Of a DNA stretch of 64,000 bases, positions 61,346-64,000 are shown piece after piece. Source of the DNA: an uncultured Bacteroidales bacterium (GTDB taxonomy: Bacteria > Bacteroidota > Bacteroidia > Bacteroidales > Bacteroidaceae); NCBI GenBank assembly GCA_902772585.1, contig CACYBB010000003.1, positions 1 to 64,000 of the forward strand, read 5' to 3'. How positions within the stretch are numbered: position 1 is the first letter of the stretch; every line of letters begins with the position of its first letter. The position numbers were made by a program, and so were the translations under genes. A model generated the notes under the pieces. The model was not told where the DNA came from and did no database searches. It worked only from the letters and a program-made list of their open reading frames with translations.

Positions 61346-62695
61346 ATGAAAAAGAATTATATCAATCCAACTATAGAGATTCACAAGATGGCAACAACAA
61401 AGATGTTGATGGGATCCATCACAGAAGTGGGCGATGATCTAAACGTTATTATCTCATCTGATCCAGAAATGGAAGATGCCACAGATGCCGTATCACGTGA
61501 GGACGACTTTGACTGGACATCATTCATTATAATATTCGTATTCAGCTTATTCGGGCTGAACATGTCAGCACAAACCGCAGTTACCGTTGAGCCTGCAGGA
61601 CCTCCAGCTGACGGTAAAAAGCATACTATGACCTTGTATCTAAAAGATGTAAATAGTACACAGATATCATATAACGTTGTTGACTTGGAACACGTTACTT
61701 ATTTGGAAGGTGTCGGCATGAAGGTGTATTTGAAGAATTCCACAACATCCATTGATTATCTGTATTCACAGATCACCAAGATTGACTATGTGCCAGACAA
61801 CAACATTAATGCCAACTGGACGAAAGTGGGAGAATCAATGTGGACAAACTATCCCGAAGCATGGCGACTTGAATACCCGCAGGTAAGTTATAATAACCTA
61901 TCACCTACTAAAGACGGAGCAGAGACTAAGAACCAGATTATCGTTAAAAGTACAAATGACTTTGGCATAACCTATTCATTAGAATGGGATAATTCTAAAA
62001 TTGCCAATCGTTGGACATGCTACCAACTGCATGCCGGTAACACCATGTCAAGTGTAAAACGTAACGACGACTTCAAAGCAGATTCAGAAGTAGCCATTTC
62101 ATCTGAGCTTGCAGACTACAGCAATAGCGGTTTCTCCCGTGGTCACCTTTGTCCATCAGCAGATCGATTGTGCTCAAAGGACCAGAACAAGCAGACCTTT
62201 TTCCTGACTAATATGCAGCCACAATATCAGTCGCACAATGGTGGTCTGTGGAGCCGATTGGAAGACGAGGTGCGTCAGTTTGCCACCGACAACAGCAAGA
62301 CAAATGCAACCTGTGACACGCTCTATGTTGTCAAAGCCGCAACAATTACTGACAAAGTAACTATTAACAATACTGAAACTGATGGCGTTTATTATAACGA
62401 TGGGCATACTGCTTATCAGCTATGTAACAACCGCCTGCTCATTCCCAAGTACTTCTACATGGCCCTGCTCCATTATAACAAGGAGACAGATACCTATCAG
62501 GCACTGGCATTCTGGACAGACCACATTAGTACTACACAGTCGGTAGCAAACCTTGGTGATTATGCCATCAGCATTGACGAATTGGAGCAGAGAACGGGCA
62601 TTGATTTCTTCTGCAACCTACCGGATGACATAGAAAACGAAGTGGAATCATCACTCGACTTAAACTTCTGGCATTTAACAAAAACAAACCAATAA
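61346..62695 (+). CDS. DNA/RNA non-specific endonuclease with leader-like N-terminal extension
   Basis: The protein has 449 residues. The C-terminal half is an endonuclease of the NucA/Serratia type: FSRGHLCPSADR (about 263-274) is the DRGH motif with serine replacing aspartate, followed by TNMQPQYQSHNGGLWSRLE with the metal-binding asparagine and glutamate. Residues 1-58 (MKKNYINPTIEIHKMATTKM...REDDFDW) resemble short separate peptides found after secreted proteins in Prevotella. The real signal peptide (SFIIIFVFSLFGLNMSAQ) comes only after them. It follows the sorting-tail protein by 18 nt. It is likely exported, though how a signal 60 residues in would work is unclear. Confidence 0.85.
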   Translation: MKKNYINPTIEIHKMATTKMLMGSITEVGDDLNVIISSDPEMEDATDAVSREDDFDWTSFIIIFVFSLFGLNMSAQTAVTVEPAGPPADGKKHTMTLYLKDVNSTQISYNVVDLEHVTYLEGVGMKVYLKNSTTSIDYLYSQITKIDYVPDNNINANWTKVGESMWTNYPEAWRLEYPQVSYNNLSPTKDGAETKNQIIVKSTNDFGITYSLEWDNSKIANRWTCYQLHAGNTMSSVKRNDDFKADSEVAISSELADYSNSGFSRGHLCPSADRLCSKDQNKQTFFLTNMQPQYQSHNGGLWSRLEDEVRQFATDNSKTNATCDTLYVVKAATITDKVTINNTETDGVYYNDGHTAYQLCNNRLLIPKYFYMALLHYNKETDTYQALAFWTDHISTTQSVANLGDYAISIDELEQRTGIDFFCNLPDDIENEVESSLDLNFWHLTKTNQ

Positions 62696-62739
62696 AAGAA
62701 AAAAAGTAGAAAAATGTAACGTATTTCAAAGAAATAGTG

Positions 62740-62747
62740 TAACTTTG
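62740..62747 (+). promoter_or_regulatory. -7 box of ddh
   Basis: TAACTTTG-CA, 66 nt before the ATG at 62814. Confidence 0.6.
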
Positions 62748-62813
62748 CACACGAAAAAGCGGCAAAAGCTAATTTTTCGCAACAATGTCAACACAAATAA
62801 ATGTAAAAAGACA

Positions 62814-63713
62814 ATGAAAAAGATTCGTGCAGCCGTAGTAGGTTACGGCAACATTGGTAAGTACACTATCCAGGCCCTTGAGGCCGCCCCCGACTTTGAA
62901 ATCGCTGGTGTAGTGCGCAGAAATGGAGCAGCAGACAAACCCATCGAACTGACTCCTTATGAGGTTGTAAAGGATATTAAGGAGCTGAAGGATGTCGATG
63001 TGGCCATTTTGGCTACCCCTACCCGTTCTTGCGAGGATTATGCCAAGCAGATTGTTCCGCTGGGTATCAACACCGTTGACTCATTCGATATCCACACTCA
63101 GATTCGTGGCTATCGCGAGCGTCAGATGGAACTAAACAAGCAGACAGGTACCGTCAGCGTCATTGCCGCCGGTTGGGATCCAGGTTCCGATTCGATAGTA
63201 CGTACACTGATGCAGAGTCTTGCCCCTAAAGGTCTGAGTTATACCAACTTCGGTCCAGGTATGTCAATGGGACACAGTGTCTGCGCCCGTTCAAAGGCTG
63301 GAGTAAAGAATGCACTGTCAATGACCATTCCTTTGGGTGAAGGTATTCACCGTCGCATGGTATATGTAGAGTTGGAAGACGGCTACACACTGGAGCAGGT
63401 TACAAAGGACATCAAAGCTGACCCCTACTTCGCCAACGACGAAACTCACGTTTTCCAGGTAGAAAGTGTTGACGATGTTCGTGATATGGGTCACGGCGTA
63501 CACTTGGTGCGTAAGGGCGTTAGCGGACAGACCCAGAACCAGCGTCTGGAATTCAACATGCAGATTAACAACCCCGCCTTGACTGCTCAGGTACTGGTCA
63601 ACGTCGCACGTGCATCAAAGCGCTTACAACCAGGCTGTTACACGATGATTGAGATTCCGGTTATCGATATGTTGCCAGGTGACCGTGCCGACCTTATCGA
63701 GCATTTAGTATAA
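62814..63713 (+). CDS. ddh: meso-diaminopimelate dehydrogenase
   Basis: The 299-residue protein starts at the ATG at 62814 (MKKIRAAVVGYGNIGKY); upstream codons are open but include the promoter. The enzyme makes meso-diaminopimelate from tetrahydrodipicolinate in one NADPH-dependent step, for lysine and peptidoglycan. The nucleotide fold GYGNIG, LATPTRSCEDYA, DSFDIHTQI, and the substrate-site block GWDPGSDSIVRTLMQ, with FGPGMSMGHS, are all present. It stands alone between a promoter and a terminator. Confidence 0.95.
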   Translation: MKKIRAAVVGYGNIGKYTIQALEAAPDFEIAGVVRRNGAADKPIELTPYEVVKDIKELKDVDVAILATPTRSCEDYAKQIVPLGINTVDSFDIHTQIRGYRERQMELNKQTGTVSVIAAGWDPGSDSIVRTLMQSLAPKGLSYTNFGPGMSMGHSVCARSKAGVKNALSMTIPLGEGIHRRMVYVELEDGYTLEQVTKDIKADPYFANDETHVFQVESVDDVRDMGHGVHLVRKGVSGQTQNQRLEFNMQINNPALTAQVLVNVARASKRLQPGCYTMIEIPVIDMLPGDRADLIEHLV

Positions 63714-63735
63714 GACAAGTAAAACAAGATTATTC

Positions 63736-63776
63736 TAGGTGGTTCTGGACTGTTCCAGAGCCACCTATGACTTTTT
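63736..63776 (+). terminator. Rho-independent terminator of ddh
   Basis: TAGGTGGTTCTGGA pairs with TCCAGAGCCACCTA (one G-T pair) around the loop CTGT. TGACTTTTTAT follows. Confidence 0.9.
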
Positions 63777-63830
63777 ATCAACATTTTACTACACACGAAC
63801 CTTAATAAAAAGGCAAAAAATCATAATTTC

Positions 63831-63862
63831 TTTGGTTTTTTGCATGCTAATTCGTACCTTTG
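63831..63862 (+). promoter_or_regulatory. Promoter of parA-like gene
   Basis: TTTG (63831-63834), 20 bp, TACCTTTG (63855-63862). The spacer shares TTTTTTGC and TAATTCG with the promoters at 16058 and 39250. Confidence 0.8.
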
Positions 63863-63882
63863 CACCCTATATTATATAGATT

Positions 63883-64000
63883 ATGGGAAAGATTATCGCA
63901 TTAGCAAACCAGAAAGGCGGTGTGGGTAAGACCACTACCACCATTAACCTTGCCGCATCACTGGCTACCCTGGAAAAGAGTGTACTCGTTGTTGATGCCG
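63883..64000 (+). CDS. parA: ParA-family chromosome partitioning ATPase (5' part)
   Basis: The first 39 codons are visible ([20 protein letters not shown]...), after which the window ends. The deviant Walker A motif KGGVGKTT and the following [19 protein letters not shown] identify a ParA/Soj ATPase that segregates chromosomes with ParB. The gene starts 21 nt after the -7 box and would be followed by parB if the usual order holds. Confidence 0.9.
   Translation, partial: MGKIIALANQKGGVGKTTTTINLAASLATLEKSVLVVDA

Noticed and set aside
1-64000. tRNA, rRNA or tmRNA genes
   Set aside because: No cloverleaf with the TTCGA-type T loop and acceptor pairing was found in the gaps inspected by eye; a covariance scan would be decisive.

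Overview
The window is a dense stretch of a Bacteroidales chromosome, most likely from a Prevotellaceae genome (Prevotella, Segatella or a relative). The evidence is Bacteroidota-type promoters (a -7 box TAnnTTTG with TTTG about 20 bp upstream), an almost general lack of Shine-Dalgarno sites, the type IX secretion translocon gene sprA, a fused murF-alr gene, a fimbrial DUF3575/DUF5119 pair, and the conserved clusters ftsX-DUF3098-uppP-truB-queA-folK and DUF1599-DoxX-tpiA-SPOR-folE. No rRNA, tRNA, CRISPR array or insertion-sequence transposase was found.

Layout. 1-2.0 kb: the end of a fimbria-type locus, minus strand. 2.0-8.0 kb: a uronate/sugar island (MFS hexuronate transporter, exported KduI, a GxxExxY protein, a galactitol-type EIIC) in which every gap is filled with an AT-rich repeat built on GAAACGAATT/AATTCGTTTC; one gap also holds a roughly 340-bp hairpin-rich noncoding cassette. 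8.0-16.0 kb: one tightly overlapping minus-strand operon, CHASE2 protein - Sel1/caspase protein - DUF4384-like protein - GSCFA protein - MurF/Alr. 16.1-20.0 kb: a FucP-like transporter and a YfhO membrane protein, convergent and overlapping. 20.0-23.6 kb: mtnN and luxS (both AI-2 steps, tail to tail), typA and rpsO. 23.6-29.4 kb: a GH28 pectinase, then the folK-to-ftsX operon. 29.5-38.7 kb: radical SAM protein, lpxA, an RND efflux operon and a CCA-adding enzyme. 38.8-39.3 kb: a 500-bp gene-free block with perfect nested stems and tandem promoter modules. 39.3-43.3 kb: the tpiA/folE cluster. 43.3-49.7 kb: a degenerate-receiver LuxR regulator, porin, imelysin and di-haem oxidoreductase, suggesting iron or haem handling. 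49.6-59.2 kb: a secreted unknown, sprA and ruvA. 59.4-62.7 kb: a secreted protein with a C-terminal sorting-type tail, and a DNA/RNA endonuclease with an unusual leader. 62.8 kb to the end: ddh and the start of a parA-like gene.

The most striking signal is repeats inserted in frame inside ordinary genes. Family A is a 19-21 bp palindrome, found in 15 copies between 0.15 and 14.2 kb. On the coding strand it reads as [AT][VT]PAAS[PA]AG or a near relative, and its stem halves change together between several copies. It sits in MurF/Alr (five hairpin units at three MurF loops plus one in Alr), the GSCFA protein, the DUF4384-like protein, the caspase protein and the fimbrial genes. Family B, a CCCCTCC/GGAGGGG palindrome, is inserted in frame in the YfhO protein, the CCA-adding enzyme and the signal peptide of the efflux outer-membrane protein, always giving a TPLxxREGLG-like peptide. 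Together with the GAAACGAATT island around the GxxExxY gene and the two hairpin-rich cassettes (2.3-2.6 and 38.8-39.3 kb), these are the best candidates for something undescribed. I know of a precedent for such in-frame palindromes only in Rickettsia.
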